Both the position numbers and the translations under genes were made by a program. DNA of 64,000 nt. It comes from Ilyomonas sp965247435. GTDB taxonomy: Bacteria > Bacteroidota > Bacteroidia > Chitinophagales > Chitinophagaceae. The notes beneath the pieces were generated by a model. That model worked only from the letters and a program-made list of their open reading frames with translations, ran no database searches and was not told the origin of the DNA. Where the stretch lies: NCBI GenBank assembly GCA_965247435.1, contig OZ252019.1:3348001-3412000 (forward strand), given 5' to 3'. Position 1 is the first letter of the stretch. Every line of letters starts with the position of its first letter. This document shows, piece after piece, positions 16,544-24,483 of this stretch.

Positions 16544-17008
16544 CTATGCACGCCACGCATCAAACACCTGTTGGGTCTGGTTTTCGGTATCGGGCTTATC
16601 GAGTATCTTTTTTATAATGCCTTCTTCATCTATCAAAAAAGTGGTGCGGGTAATACCCATAAATTTTTTGCCGAACATTTGCTTTTCACCCCATACGCCG
16701 TACTTATTTACAATCGCCTGGTCTTCATCGGCAACCAGCGGAAACGGCAGGCTGAACTTTTCTTCAAACTTTTTATGGCTTTTTACATCATCGGCGCTTA
16801 CGCCAATTACCGCAAAGCCGGATTTTATCAAGGCCGTATAATTGTCCCGCAGGTTACAGGCCTGCGCCGTACAGCCGGGCGTATCATCTTTCGGGTAAAA
16901 ATAAAGCACTACTTTTTTGCCCTTAAAATCGGCAAGCGATACGGAATTGCCATCCTGGTCTTTTCCTGTAAATGCCGGCGCTTCGGCGCCTTCCTGTAAA
17001 ATCATCAT
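16544..17008 (-). CDS. bcp: Thioredoxin-dependent peroxiredoxin, Bcp/PrxQ type
   Basis: A peroxidase of about 154 residues that reduces hydroperoxides with thioredoxin. The start at MMILQEGAEAPAF gives the usual Bcp length; the longer open frame adds 20 residues that do not fit, and the second Met codon is also possible. The motif YPKDDTPGCTAQAC carries the peroxidatic C46 and the resolving C51 five residues later, as in atypical 2-Cys PrxQ. Conserved FEEKFSLPFPLVADED and RTTFLIDEEG follow. It is transcribed divergently from atpB. Confidence 0.92.
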   Translation of the reverse strand: MMILQEGAEAPAFTGKDQDGNSVSLADFKGKKVVLYFYPKDDTPGCTAQACNLRDNYTALIKSGFAVIGVSADDVKSHKKFEEKFSLPFPLVADEDQAIVNKYGVWGEKQMFGKKFMGITRTTFLIDEEGIIKKILDKPDTENQTQQVFDAWRA

Positions 17009-17099
17009 AAAAGAAAATAGGTTTATACCGGTAAAAATAAGACAGCAAATTTGTTTTTCAATTTTCAATATACCTTTCCGTTTTTAGGGTGCAAATGCT

Positions 17100-17107
17100 T
17101 ATTTTTG
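17100..17107 (+). promoter_or_regulatory. Candidate -7 box for the atp operon
   Basis: TATTTTTG matches the Bacteroidota -7 consensus TAnnTTTG and lies about 20 bases upstream of the preferred atpB ATG. No clear -33 TTG is seen at ideal spacing. If it is used, the upstream alternative atpB start would be outside the transcript. Confidence 0.4.
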
Positions 17108-17127
17108 CGCAAAATTTGGGAAGATAT

Positions 17128-18255
17128 ATGGGTTTTAAAAGCTTGAAACTCTTACTGGTAGCGGCTTTCAGCGTTTCTTTATTGCTTGCTTTCAATATTG
17201 CGCCTGCTCAGGAGCCGATGGATACTACCAAGACAGCAAAAGAGGGCAGTTTTGATCCCGCCAAAGTAATCATGGAGCACATTATGGATGCGCATGAGTT
17301 TCACTTTTTCTCCTATAAAGGCAGCAACGGCAAAGAACAGGAGGTTTCTATTCCCCTGCCGGTTATTCTTTATTCCCAGGCGCGCGGCTTTTCCGCATTT
17401 TCCTACGGCCGCTTCCAGGAGCACGACGGTCATAGCCTGTACAATGGCTATAAAAACGAAGAAGGTAAAATTGTGGCGGTAGATGCAGCCGGTAAGGTGG
17501 ACGAAAATGTGAAAGTATATGACATCAGCCTGACCCGCAATGTAGTGCAGATGTTTATAGCCCTGGGCATTTTGTTGTGGATATTGTTAACTGCTGCCGG
17601 CAGGTACAAAACGCGGGGAACCAATGTTGCACCAACCGGCGTTCAAAACCTGATAGAGCCGGTCGTTACCTTTATCCGCGACGAAGTAGGCAAGCCCAAT
17701 CTTGGTAAGAAATACGAGCAGTTTATGCCTTACCTGCTTACAGTATTCTTTTTTATATTAATCAATAATATATTCGGACTTATCCCGGGCTCGGCCAATG
17801 TAACCGGCAATATTGCCTTTACCCTTATACTGGCTGTCATTTCCCTTGTCGTAATTCTTATTAATACCAACGGACACTTCTGGGGCCATATTTTCTGGCC
17901 TCCCGGCGTGCCTTTTTTGGTAAAATTCATTTTAATACCGGTAGAACTGCTGGGCGTTATTATCAAACCTGCCGCTTTAATGATACGTTTGTTTGCCAAC
18001 ATGGTAGCCGGGCACATCGTTATTACCTGTTTTATATTATTAATCTTTATTTTCGGCGCAATGAGCCAGGTAGCAGGCTGGGGCTTTGCGCCGGTTTCAA
18101 TTGCATTTACTGTATTTATCTATTTTATAGAAATCTTAGTAGCTTTTATACAGGCTTTTATTTTCACCAATCTCACTGCCGTATTTATCGGGCAGGCTTT
18201 TGAAGGCGAACATCATGATGGTCATGATCATCCCGAAGATGCGGTAATCATTTAA
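17128..18255 (+). CDS. atpB: F1Fo ATP synthase subunit a
   Basis: Forms the proton half-channels of the membrane Fo sector. The ATG at MGFKSLKLLL is chosen because GGGAAG precedes it, it begins a signal-like segment (LLLVAAFSVSLLLAF), and a candidate -7 box lies between it and an upstream ATG. The 375-residue protein has the long Bacteroidota N-terminal extension (about 130 residues before the first core helix). The essential arginine is in ALMIRLFANMVAGHIVI (about R287), and several hydrophobic helices follow. The C-terminus is His-rich (HHDGHDH). First gene of atpB-E-F-H-A. No atpI or atpZ precedes it. Confidence 0.96.
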   Translation: MGFKSLKLLLVAAFSVSLLLAFNIAPAQEPMDTTKTAKEGSFDPAKVIMEHIMDAHEFHFFSYKGSNGKEQEVSIPLPVILYSQARGFSAFSYGRFQEHDGHSLYNGYKNEEGKIVAVDAAGKVDENVKVYDISLTRNVVQMFIALGILLWILLTAAGRYKTRGTNVAPTGVQNLIEPVVTFIRDEVGKPNLGKKYEQFMPYLLTVFFFILINNIFGLIPGSANVTGNIAFTLILAVISLVVILINTNGHFWGHIFWPPGVPFLVKFILIPVELLGVIIKPAALMIRLFANMVAGHIVITCFILLIFIFGAMSQVAGWGFAPVSIAFTVFIYFIEILVAFIQAFIFTNLTAVFIGQAFEGEHHDGHDHPEDAVII

Positions 18256-18284
18256 TCAACTGTTTCACTTATAAAACAACAATT

Positions 18285-18539
18285 ATGTCTTTAATGAACA
18301 CAATGCTGGAAATGGGTCCTTTTGCATTGTCCCACTTAGGTGGCGCAATCGGTGCCGGTTTAGCAGCAATCGGTGCCGGCATCGGTATTGGCCAGATTGG
18401 TAAAGGCGCTGTGGAAAGCATCGCCCGCCAGCCGGAAGCAGCTAATGACATTCGTGCAAACATGATCCTTACGGCTGCATTCGTGGAAGGGGTTGCCCTT
18501 TTCGCGGTTATCGCAGGTATCCTGGCTGTATTAAAATAA
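18285..18539 (+). CDS. atpE: F1Fo ATP synthase subunit c
   Basis: An 84-residue rotor-ring subunit with two membrane helices. Helix 1 is glycine-rich (GAGLAAIGAGIGIGQ), the polar loop is ARQPEA, and helix 2 carries the ion-binding E68 in FVEGVALF. The residue after the Glu is Gly, not the Ser/Thr of sodium-binding rings, so proton coupling is expected even though a helix-1 Gln is present. It lies 29 bases after atpB. The length and loop are typical. Confidence 0.97.
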   Translation: MSLMNTMLEMGPFALSHLGGAIGAGLAAIGAGIGIGQIGKGAVESIARQPEAANDIRANMILTAAFVEGVALFAVIAGILAVLK

Positions 18540-18619
18540 TACAGCAGCACACAACTTATTATTGCACCTGAAGCACAGGGCAGAGGGTGCAGTAATTAAT
18601 TTTTAAAAATATTCCAAAT

Positions 18620-19120
18620 ATGAATAACCCTCTGCTGCTGCCTAGTTTGGGCTTACTGGTATGGACGCTGGTTGCATTTGTACTTGTTTTAGTAATATTG
18701 AAAAAATTTGCCTGGAAGCCTATATTAAAAGGCCTGAAAGACAGGGAAACCAATATTGCGGATGCTATTGCTTCTGCAGAAAGAGTAAAAGGGGAAATGG
18801 CTGCTTTAAAAAATGAAAACGAAGCGTTGCTTGCCAAAGCCCGCGAAGAAAGAGCCGTAATGATAAAGGAAGCTAAAGAAACAGGTGATAAAATGATATC
18901 GGAGGCACAAAACAAAGCTAAAAACGAATACAACCGGATTGTTGCCGAAGCACAGTCAGCGATAGACCAACAGAAAAACGCCGCCCTAATTGATGTAAAA
19001 AATCAGGTTGGCAACTTAGTAATTGAAGTAGCAGAAAAAGTGCTGCGCCGGCAATTGGAAAACAAACCAGCACAGGAAGCTTATATCAAGCAGTTGGCCG
19101 ATGCTGTAAAAATGAATTAA
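18620..19120 (+). CDS. atpF: F1Fo ATP synthase subunit b
   Basis: A 166-residue peripheral-stalk subunit. One N-terminal membrane helix (LGLLVWTLVAFVLVLVIL, residues 8-27) is followed by the family signature KKFAWKPI and a long charged coiled coil (DAIASAERVKGEMAALKNE). It dimerises and links Fo to the delta subunit encoded next. The 80-base gap after atpE contains nothing obvious. Confidence 0.96.
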   Translation: MNNPLLLPSLGLLVWTLVAFVLVLVILKKFAWKPILKGLKDRETNIADAIASAERVKGEMAALKNENEALLAKAREERAVMIKEAKETGDKMISEAQNKAKNEYNRIVAEAQSAIDQQKNAALIDVKNQVGNLVIEVAEKVLRRQLENKPAQEAYIKQLADAVKMN

Positions 19121-19190
19121 AACATCCTTGCAACAGGTTCCGGCTATCAGAATCCGGAACCTGCAAACCTGAAAATCGCAAACTTTTTAA

Positions 19191-19754
19191 ATGCCGAATC
19201 CACGATTAGCAACGAGATATGCCAAAAGCCTTATAGGCCTTGCACAGGAAAGAGGCGAACTGGCAACGATGTACGAGGACATGCTTTACCTGCAGGCCAT
19301 CTGCAAAAGCAATAAAGACTTTGTAAACCTGCTGCGCAGCCCGGTAATCCGGTCGGCTAAAAAAGAAGCTATTATCACTGCTATCACCAAAGACAAGATC
19401 AGCAAGTTAACCGCATCCTTTGCAAAGCTGCTGACCGACAAAGGCCGGGAAGAAGACCTGCCCGAAATAGTGAATGCAGTGATTACCCAGTACAACGAAA
19501 TCAAAGGCATTCAAAAAATAAAACTGACTACCGCAGTGCCGGTAAGCGAAAACCTGAAAACAGCTATTGTAAATAAGGTAAAAGCGAATGCCGGTTTCGA
19601 AAAGGTGGAGATTGAATCAAAAGTAAACGAGGCGCTGATCGGGGGTTTTGTTTTAGAATATAATAACAACCTCGTAGATGCCAGTATTCTCCGCGACCTG
19701 AAGGAGATTAAAAAGCAGTTTAAGGAAAATGTGTACATACACAATATCCGTTAA
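19191..19754 (+). CDS. atpH: F1Fo ATP synthase subunit delta
   Basis: A 187-residue OSCP/delta protein linking the b stalk to the top of F1. The N-terminal helical domain begins NPRLATRYAKSLIGLAQERG, and the C-terminal signature is LIGGFVLEYNNNLVDASILRDL. Subunits F, H and A of the operon are all contiguous on the plus strand. Confidence 0.95.
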   Translation: MPNPRLATRYAKSLIGLAQERGELATMYEDMLYLQAICKSNKDFVNLLRSPVIRSAKKEAIITAITKDKISKLTASFAKLLTDKGREEDLPEIVNAVITQYNEIKGIQKIKLTTAVPVSENLKTAIVNKVKANAGFEKVEIESKVNEALIGGFVLEYNNNLVDASILRDLKEIKKQFKENVYIHNIR

Positions 19755-19889
19755 AAGTATAAAGCGGAAAGCCTTGCCAAACAGAGAGCGGAACGTATAA
19801 GTGAGTGACACAACAAAAGCTCAATGGCAGCAATGCATTTTGTAACCAAAGAAAATATTACTTAGTACATATTAAATATTCAATAGATA

Positions 19890-21467
19890 ATGGTAGATAT
19901 AAAGCCAGATGAAATTTCAGCCATTCTACGGCAACAGCTCAGCAACTTTAATGCAGAGGCTGACTTAGAAGAAGTAGGCACCATCTTACAGGCAGGCGAT
20001 GGCATTGCCCGCGTGTATGGATTGAACAACGTCCGCTCCGGCGAACTGGTAGAGCTTGAAAACGGCACCAAAGCGATTGCGCTCAACCTCGAGGAGGACA
20101 ACGTGGGCGTAGTATTGATGGGCGAGCAGGGCGATGTGAAAGAAGGTGATACCGTACGCCGTACGGGGCAGATCGCTTCCATTAAAGTAGGAGAAGGCTT
20201 GGTAGGCCGTGTTATCAATACTTTAGGCGAGCCGATAGATGGCAAAGGTCCGATCAGCGGTGAACTGTATGAGATGCCGCTCGAGCGTAAAGCACCGGGC
20301 GTTATCTACCGCGAGCCGGTAAAAGAACCATTGCAGACCGGCATTAAAGCCATTGACGCCATGATACCAATTGGCCGCGGCCAGCGCGAGCTGGTAATCG
20401 GCGACCGGCAAACCGGCAAGTCCGCTATCTGTATTGATACCATCATTAACCAGAAGGAGTTTTATGAGGCCGGCAAGCCGGTTTACTGTATTTACGTTGC
20501 TATCGGCCAGAAGGCTTCCACGATTGCGGGCGTTATGAAAACGCTTAGCGACAATGGCGCCATGGCCTATACCATTATCGTAGCTGCATCTGCCGCCGAC
20601 CCTGCACCACAACAGTTTTACGCACCTTTTGCCGGTGCTGCCATCGGTGAGTTTTTCAGAGATACCGGCAGACCAGCACTTATTATATTCGATGATTTAA
20701 GTAAACAGGCCGTTGCTTACCGGGAAGTTTCCCTCTTGCTGCGCCGCCCACCGGGCCGTGAGGCGTATCCGGGTGATGTGTTTTACCTGCACAGCCGCCT
20801 GCTGGAACGTGCTGCAAAAGTAATTGCCAATGACGCCGTTGCTAAAAATATGAATGACCTGCCGGAGAGCATCAAACACCTCGTAAAAGGCGGTGGTAGC
20901 TTAACAGCGCTGCCGATTATAGAAACACAGGCCGGCGACGTATCTGCATATATTCCTACGAACGTGATTTCTATCACGGACGGACAAATATTTCTCGAAG
21001 GCAACCTGTTTAATGCAGGCATCCGGCCGGCTATTAACGTCGGTATTTCGGTAAGCCGCGTGGGTGGTAACGCCCAGATTAAATCTATGAAAAAAGTGGC
21101 CGGCACCTTAAAACTGGACCAGGCGCTGTACCGCGAGCTGGAAGCCTTTTCCAAATTTGGCGGCGACCTCGATGCAGCTACCAAATCGGTTATTGATAAA
21201 GGCGCCCGCAACGTAGAAATATTAAAGCAGCCACAATACACGCCTTTCAGCGTTGAAAAGCAGGTGGCTATTATTTATCTCGGAACGCAGGGCTTGCTGC
21301 GCGAGGTAGCGGTGAAAAACGTACGGGCGTTTGAAGATCATTTTTTACTGGAAATGCAAAACAAATTTCCGAATGTGCTGGCTGAATTTAAAAAAGGTAA
21401 TCTGCCCGAAGATGGCTTGAAGCAAATGACCGAACTGGCAAAGAGCATTATGCCCCAATATAAATAA
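19890..21467 (+). CDS. atpA: F1Fo ATP synthase subunit alpha
   Basis: A 525-residue non-catalytic F1 subunit. The N-terminal beta barrel (GDGIARVYGLNNV) is followed by the P-loop GDRQTGKS at residues 171-178, the family block PGREAYPGDVFYLHSRLLER, and the alpha-specific SISDGQ-like segment SITDGQIFLEGNLFN; it ends NLPEDGLKQMTELAKSI. It is the last gene of the operon: a perfect hairpin terminator starts 20 bases after the stop, so atpG, which commonly follows atpA in this phylum, is not here. atpD and atpC are also absent from the window. Confidence 0.97.
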   Translation: MVDIKPDEISAILRQQLSNFNAEADLEEVGTILQAGDGIARVYGLNNVRSGELVELENGTKAIALNLEEDNVGVVLMGEQGDVKEGDTVRRTGQIASIKVGEGLVGRVINTLGEPIDGKGPISGELYEMPLERKAPGVIYREPVKEPLQTGIKAIDAMIPIGRGQRELVIGDRQTGKSAICIDTIINQKEFYEAGKPVYCIYVAIGQKASTIAGVMKTLSDNGAMAYTIIVAASAADPAPQQFYAPFAGAAIGEFFRDTGRPALIIFDDLSKQAVAYREVSLLLRRPPGREAYPGDVFYLHSRLLERAAKVIANDAVAKNMNDLPESIKHLVKGGGSLTALPIIETQAGDVSAYIPTNVISITDGQIFLEGNLFNAGIRPAINVGISVSRVGGNAQIKSMKKVAGTLKLDQALYRELEAFSKFGGDLDAATKSVIDKGARNVEILKQPQYTPFSVEKQVAIIYLGTQGLLREVAVKNVRAFEDHFLLEMQNKFPNVLAEFKKGNLPEDGLKQMTELAKSIMPQYK

Positions 21468-21486
21468 AAGACATGCTTAATTTAAC

Positions 21487-21518
21487 AAAAGAGGCGCTGA
21501 TATATCAGCGCCTCTTTT
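21487..21518. terminator. Strong hairpin terminator ending the atp operon
   Basis: A perfect 14-bp stem (aaaagaggcgctga with its complement) closes a 4-base TATA loop. The stem ends in TTTT on the plus strand and also on the minus strand, so it can stop both atpA transcription and the convergent methyltransferase, whose stop codon is two bases away. Confidence 0.9.
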
Positions 21519-21519
21519 G

Positions 21520-22341
21520 TTATGCATTGCGCCGGGCAACACAAAGTATCGTTGATCCTTCATACTTACCCAACAGTGAGCGCCAAAGCTTTTTATACGT
21601 TGCTTTTTTGCGCAGCAGTAATGTTGGATAAGGCCTTGGACGTAAATAAAGTGGGGTAAACCCGGATAGCTGTACTATTTTCTGCAGGTTTTCGACCGTA
21701 AAAAAATTGATATGCACCGGCGGGCTTACCTGCCCTAAGCCTGTTTGCTGCGCCGCAGCAGACAGGTTGTAAAAATTATTAAAATTAGGAACGGAAAAGC
21801 CAAGGTAACCGCCCGGCTTCAGGCAATTGTACAAGTGTTTAAAGCACTCGCCGATATCATCAATGTGTTCCAGCACTTCAAAAGCAACAGCCGCATCTTT
21901 GTTTGTAAAAGCGGATAAATATTCAAAAGAATGGTTGGTAACATTAATGCCGGCACTGTTTGCAAGCCGCACGGCTTCCGCATCCAGCTCAATACCATTG
22001 TAGATCAGCTTTTGGTTTTGAAGGTAATTACCGGTAATGCCTACGCCGGCCCCGATTTCTACGAAGTTGCGGCACCGCTTTTTTATCAGGCTGTTCAGTA
22101 TCTTTTGTTTGTTATAGCCAAGGTGTGGCTGTATGCCTTGCTGCAGTAAGGTTGCTTCCTGCTTATAAGCCGCATAATCCTCGCCCTTGTTATAAAGCTG
22201 GTTGTACAAATCTTTTGCATACGCGGAAGGGAGCGGGTGTTTATAAAAAATCAGGCTACAGCGGGAACATTTTATTAGTTCAAACTGTACCAGAAAATCT
22301 GCTGTTTCGCTGTTGCAGATTTTGCAACGGGTATAAACCAT
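21520..22341 (-). CDS. Class I SAM methyltransferase with N-terminal zinc ribbon
   Basis: A 273-residue methyltransferase. A CKIC...CSRC pair in the first 30 residues forms a small zinc ribbon often seen before Methyltransf_23 domains of sugar or cell-surface pathways. The SAM site is FVEIGAGVGITGNYL near residue 92, followed by GIELDAEAVRLA and AFEVLEHIDDIGECFKHLYNCLKPGGYLGFSVPN. The substrate is unknown. Its stop abuts the terminator shared with the atp operon. Confidence 0.85.
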   Translation of the reverse strand: MVYTRCKICNSETADFLVQFELIKCSRCSLIFYKHPLPSAYAKDLYNQLYNKGEDYAAYKQEATLLQQGIQPHLGYNKQKILNSLIKKRCRNFVEIGAGVGITGNYLQNQKLIYNGIELDAEAVRLANSAGINVTNHSFEYLSAFTNKDAAVAFEVLEHIDDIGECFKHLYNCLKPGGYLGFSVPNFNNFYNLSAAAQQTGLGQVSPPVHINFFTVENLQKIVQLSGFTPLYLRPRPYPTLLLRKKATYKKLWRSLLGKYEGSTILCVARRNA

Positions 22342-22394
22342 TTGTATCGTTTAAAGAATAGGCAAGTCGCTTTAATTTCCACCATGCAAAATAG

Positions 22395-23267
22395 TTAAAA
22401 ATGGTGCGCTGCCGTTCTTCCGAGTACAATACCCAGCTTTATATTAATGGAATAATAAGCGTCGTTTTTGGTGCTTCCGCGATGTCTGCCTGGCCTGGGA
22501 TTAGAATTATCCAACTGTAATTCATTGGTACGGTAATATAGCTGTCGGGCAAGCGCTGCGTCAGCAGCACTAAGATGTTTATCGAACAATACCGGATCAA
22601 TATATACACCGCTTACATCATCGAGATAATCGGTGTTTAAGACGCGGTAAATAGCTTCACCACGCAGTGTAAGAACGGGCGATACATTGTATTGCAGACC
22701 ACCACCGGCAGACAGGCAAAACTGCGATAGTTTATAGTTGGGTATGCCCGTTTCCGGAAAGCCCTCTCCTTCTGTATGCAAAGGCTGCAGCAATACCTCA
22801 TGGCCGCCTAAACGGGTTTCGGGATTAAACGAAAAACGCCCGGCACCCAATAACAGGTAAGGCGAAAGTAAGGGCATGCCTTCCGGCCGGTATTTTAAAT
22901 TTAACGGATGAAACTCCGCCAGTACAACCACTTCGCTGATGGCGCTTGTAAAACTTAGATTGCGGTATCGGGTACCGGCGTCCTTCGCGTATTTGTCGTT
23001 GGCGCTTACTTCGCCCCATGTGGCTTCAAACCGTGCACCGATTGTATTACGGTATAGTACCGCAGCATAAACACCGATACCGGGTTTAAAGCTTTGGGTA
23101 GCGATAGCTTTACCCCCTAAATCGGTAATACAATTCATTGCATTGGCAGAGATTCCAATCTCTGCCAGCAGGTCTTTATCGTAGTATTGATCATTGTAAT
23201 AATAGTACTGCGCAGGACAGGCAACGCAGAAAAACAGGGACAGGCAAATACTAATCAGTTGCTTCAT
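22395..23267 (-). CDS. DUF6089 family outer-membrane beta-barrel protein
   Basis: A 290-residue exported protein. The ATG at MKQLISICLSLFFC gives a signal peptide ending near CPAQ. Family-like segments include EIGISANAMNCITDLGG at the start of the barrel, RNLSFTSAISEVVVLAEFH, SPYLLLGAGRFSFNP, LQPLHTEGEGFPE and LNTDYLDDVSGVYIDP. Alternating strands indicate a porin-like barrel. Function unknown. It starts 34 bases after the nth stop and is probably co-transcribed with it. Confidence 0.82.
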   Translation of the reverse strand: MKQLISICLSLFFCVACPAQYYYYNDQYYDKDLLAEIGISANAMNCITDLGGKAIATQSFKPGIGVYAAVLYRNTIGARFEATWGEVSANDKYAKDAGTRYRNLSFTSAISEVVVLAEFHPLNLKYRPEGMPLLSPYLLLGAGRFSFNPETRLGGHEVLLQPLHTEGEGFPETGIPNYKLSQFCLSAGGGLQYNVSPVLTLRGEAIYRVLNTDYLDDVSGVYIDPVLFDKHLSAADAALARQLYYRTNELQLDNSNPRPGRHRGSTKNDAYYSINIKLGIVLGRTAAHHF

Positions 23268-23301
23268 AAAAGATGGGCGTCTTGTGCTAATGTGCAACGC
23301 T

Positions 23302-23958
23302 TTATCCGGCCTGATTATTTTTTTTAAAGCGCTGATAATACGTACAAACAATTTTTAAACCGCATATCCCGCACTTAGGCGTACGCGCCACACATATATA
23401 GCGGCCATGCAGTATCAGCCAGTGATGCGCCCGGTACACCAGCTCCGGCGGGATGTAACGAATAAGCTGCAGCTCCGTTTCCAGTGGTGTTTTGGCTTTT
23501 ACGGTAAGGCCGATACGCGCCGACACCCGGAAAACATGTGTATCCACCGCCATGTTAGGCTGCGCATCTACTACAGAAGTGATTACATTGGCCGTTTTGC
23601 GGCCCACGCCCGGCAAAGTCATTAATTCTGCTACCGTCATCGGTATGACGCCGTTAAAATTTTGCACTACTTTTTGCGCCATCCCAATCAGGTGTTTCGC
23701 TTTATTATTGGGGTAAGAAATGCTTTTTATAAATGCCAGCACTTCTTCTTTATCTGCCCTTGCAAGCGATGGTACATCCGGAAAGCGCCTCAACAAGGCG
23801 GGTGTGGTTATATTTACCCGTTTATCGGTGCATTGCGCCGATAAGATCACTGCTACTAACAATTCGTACGGATTATCGTACAGCAATTCTGTTTCTGCGT
23901 CGGGATTATGCTCCTGAAAATAGCCGATTACAAAAGCAAACCTTTCTTTACGTGTCAT
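23302..23958 (-). CDS. nth: Endonuclease III
   Basis: A 218-residue DNA glycosylase/AP lyase removing oxidised pyrimidines. The ATG at MTRKERFAFV is preferred to a longer frame because it matches the family start. The helix-hairpin-helix LPGVGRKTANVI carries the catalytic K121, and VDTHVFRVSARIG carries D139. The 4Fe-4S loop has cysteines 189, 196, 199 and 205 (C-X6-C-X2-C-X5-C), exactly as in the family. Base excision repair, cytoplasmic. Confidence 0.96.
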   Translation of the reverse strand: MTRKERFAFVIGYFQEHNPDAETELLYDNPYELLVAVILSAQCTDKRVNITTPALLRRFPDVPSLARADKEEVLAFIKSISYPNNKAKHLIGMAQKVVQNFNGVIPMTVAELMTLPGVGRKTANVITSVVDAQPNMAVDTHVFRVSARIGLTVKAKTPLETELQLIRYIPPELVYRAHHWLILHGRYICVARTPKCGICGLKIVCTYYQRFKKNNQAG

Positions 23959-24425
23959 AGGTAGCTGCAAAATAATACGTTCGCGTTGGCCGCAATAATA
24001 ATATTGATAGAAGCGGTTTAAGGTTTTCAATTTAAGGCATTTTAGCCCGTTATTCCGGCCATGCTGTTTGCTTGGCAGGCTGCAGGAGGAAAATTATGGA
24101 TTGTTTTGAGCTTCAAATGTTAGCAGCGATCCCCCGGTGGCGGGATGTAGGCTTCAAAGGACGAGTTTTATTCAAACCACTAAAACTATAAACAGCTCCT
24201 TTAATAAAAGCACTGCGAAAAGCCATTAGTTTAGTAAAAAAGGGGCTGCAATGATTCCACTCTCGGGGAATGGGTTTTGTAAAAATTGAGTTTGATACCT
24301 CTCTCTTTCTTTTTGCATAAGCCTTGCGCCAAACCTGTCTGCAGGCTTGCAGCGGATAGCCCGATAGTATAAATGCGTAATTGCCTGCCCCGAAAATACG
24401 GTGCGGGCGCGATAACACGTATTTT
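23959..24425. other. Intergenic, no gene seen
   Basis: About 470 bases between nth and the catalase terminator. Open frames on the minus strand are rich in Arg, Pro and Cys, lack domains and change frame, so they are not accepted. A tcccgccaccgggggatcgc block resembles GC-rich intergenic repeat sequence. Confidence 0.4.
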
Positions 24426-24461
24426 AAAAAAAGGGCTGCCCGCGCTAAGCGCAGGCAGCCC
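24426..24461 (-). terminator. Intrinsic terminator of the catalase gene
   Basis: The stem GGGCTGCC/GGCAGCCC, with an inner GCGC pairing, is followed on the minus strand by a run of seven T. It lies about 20 bases beyond the catalase stop. Confidence 0.85.
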
Positions 24462-24483
24462 GTTAAGATTATTGCAAGTGCTT

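Noticed and set aside
18285..18539. Sodium-dependent c ring, suggested by a helix-1 Gln
   Set aside because: The helix-2 Glu is followed by Gly rather than Ser or Thr, so the sodium-binding signature is incomplete and proton coupling is favoured.
23407..23960. Several short plus-strand frames opposite nth
   Set aside because: All are antisense to a gene with an intact HhH and 4Fe-4S motif.
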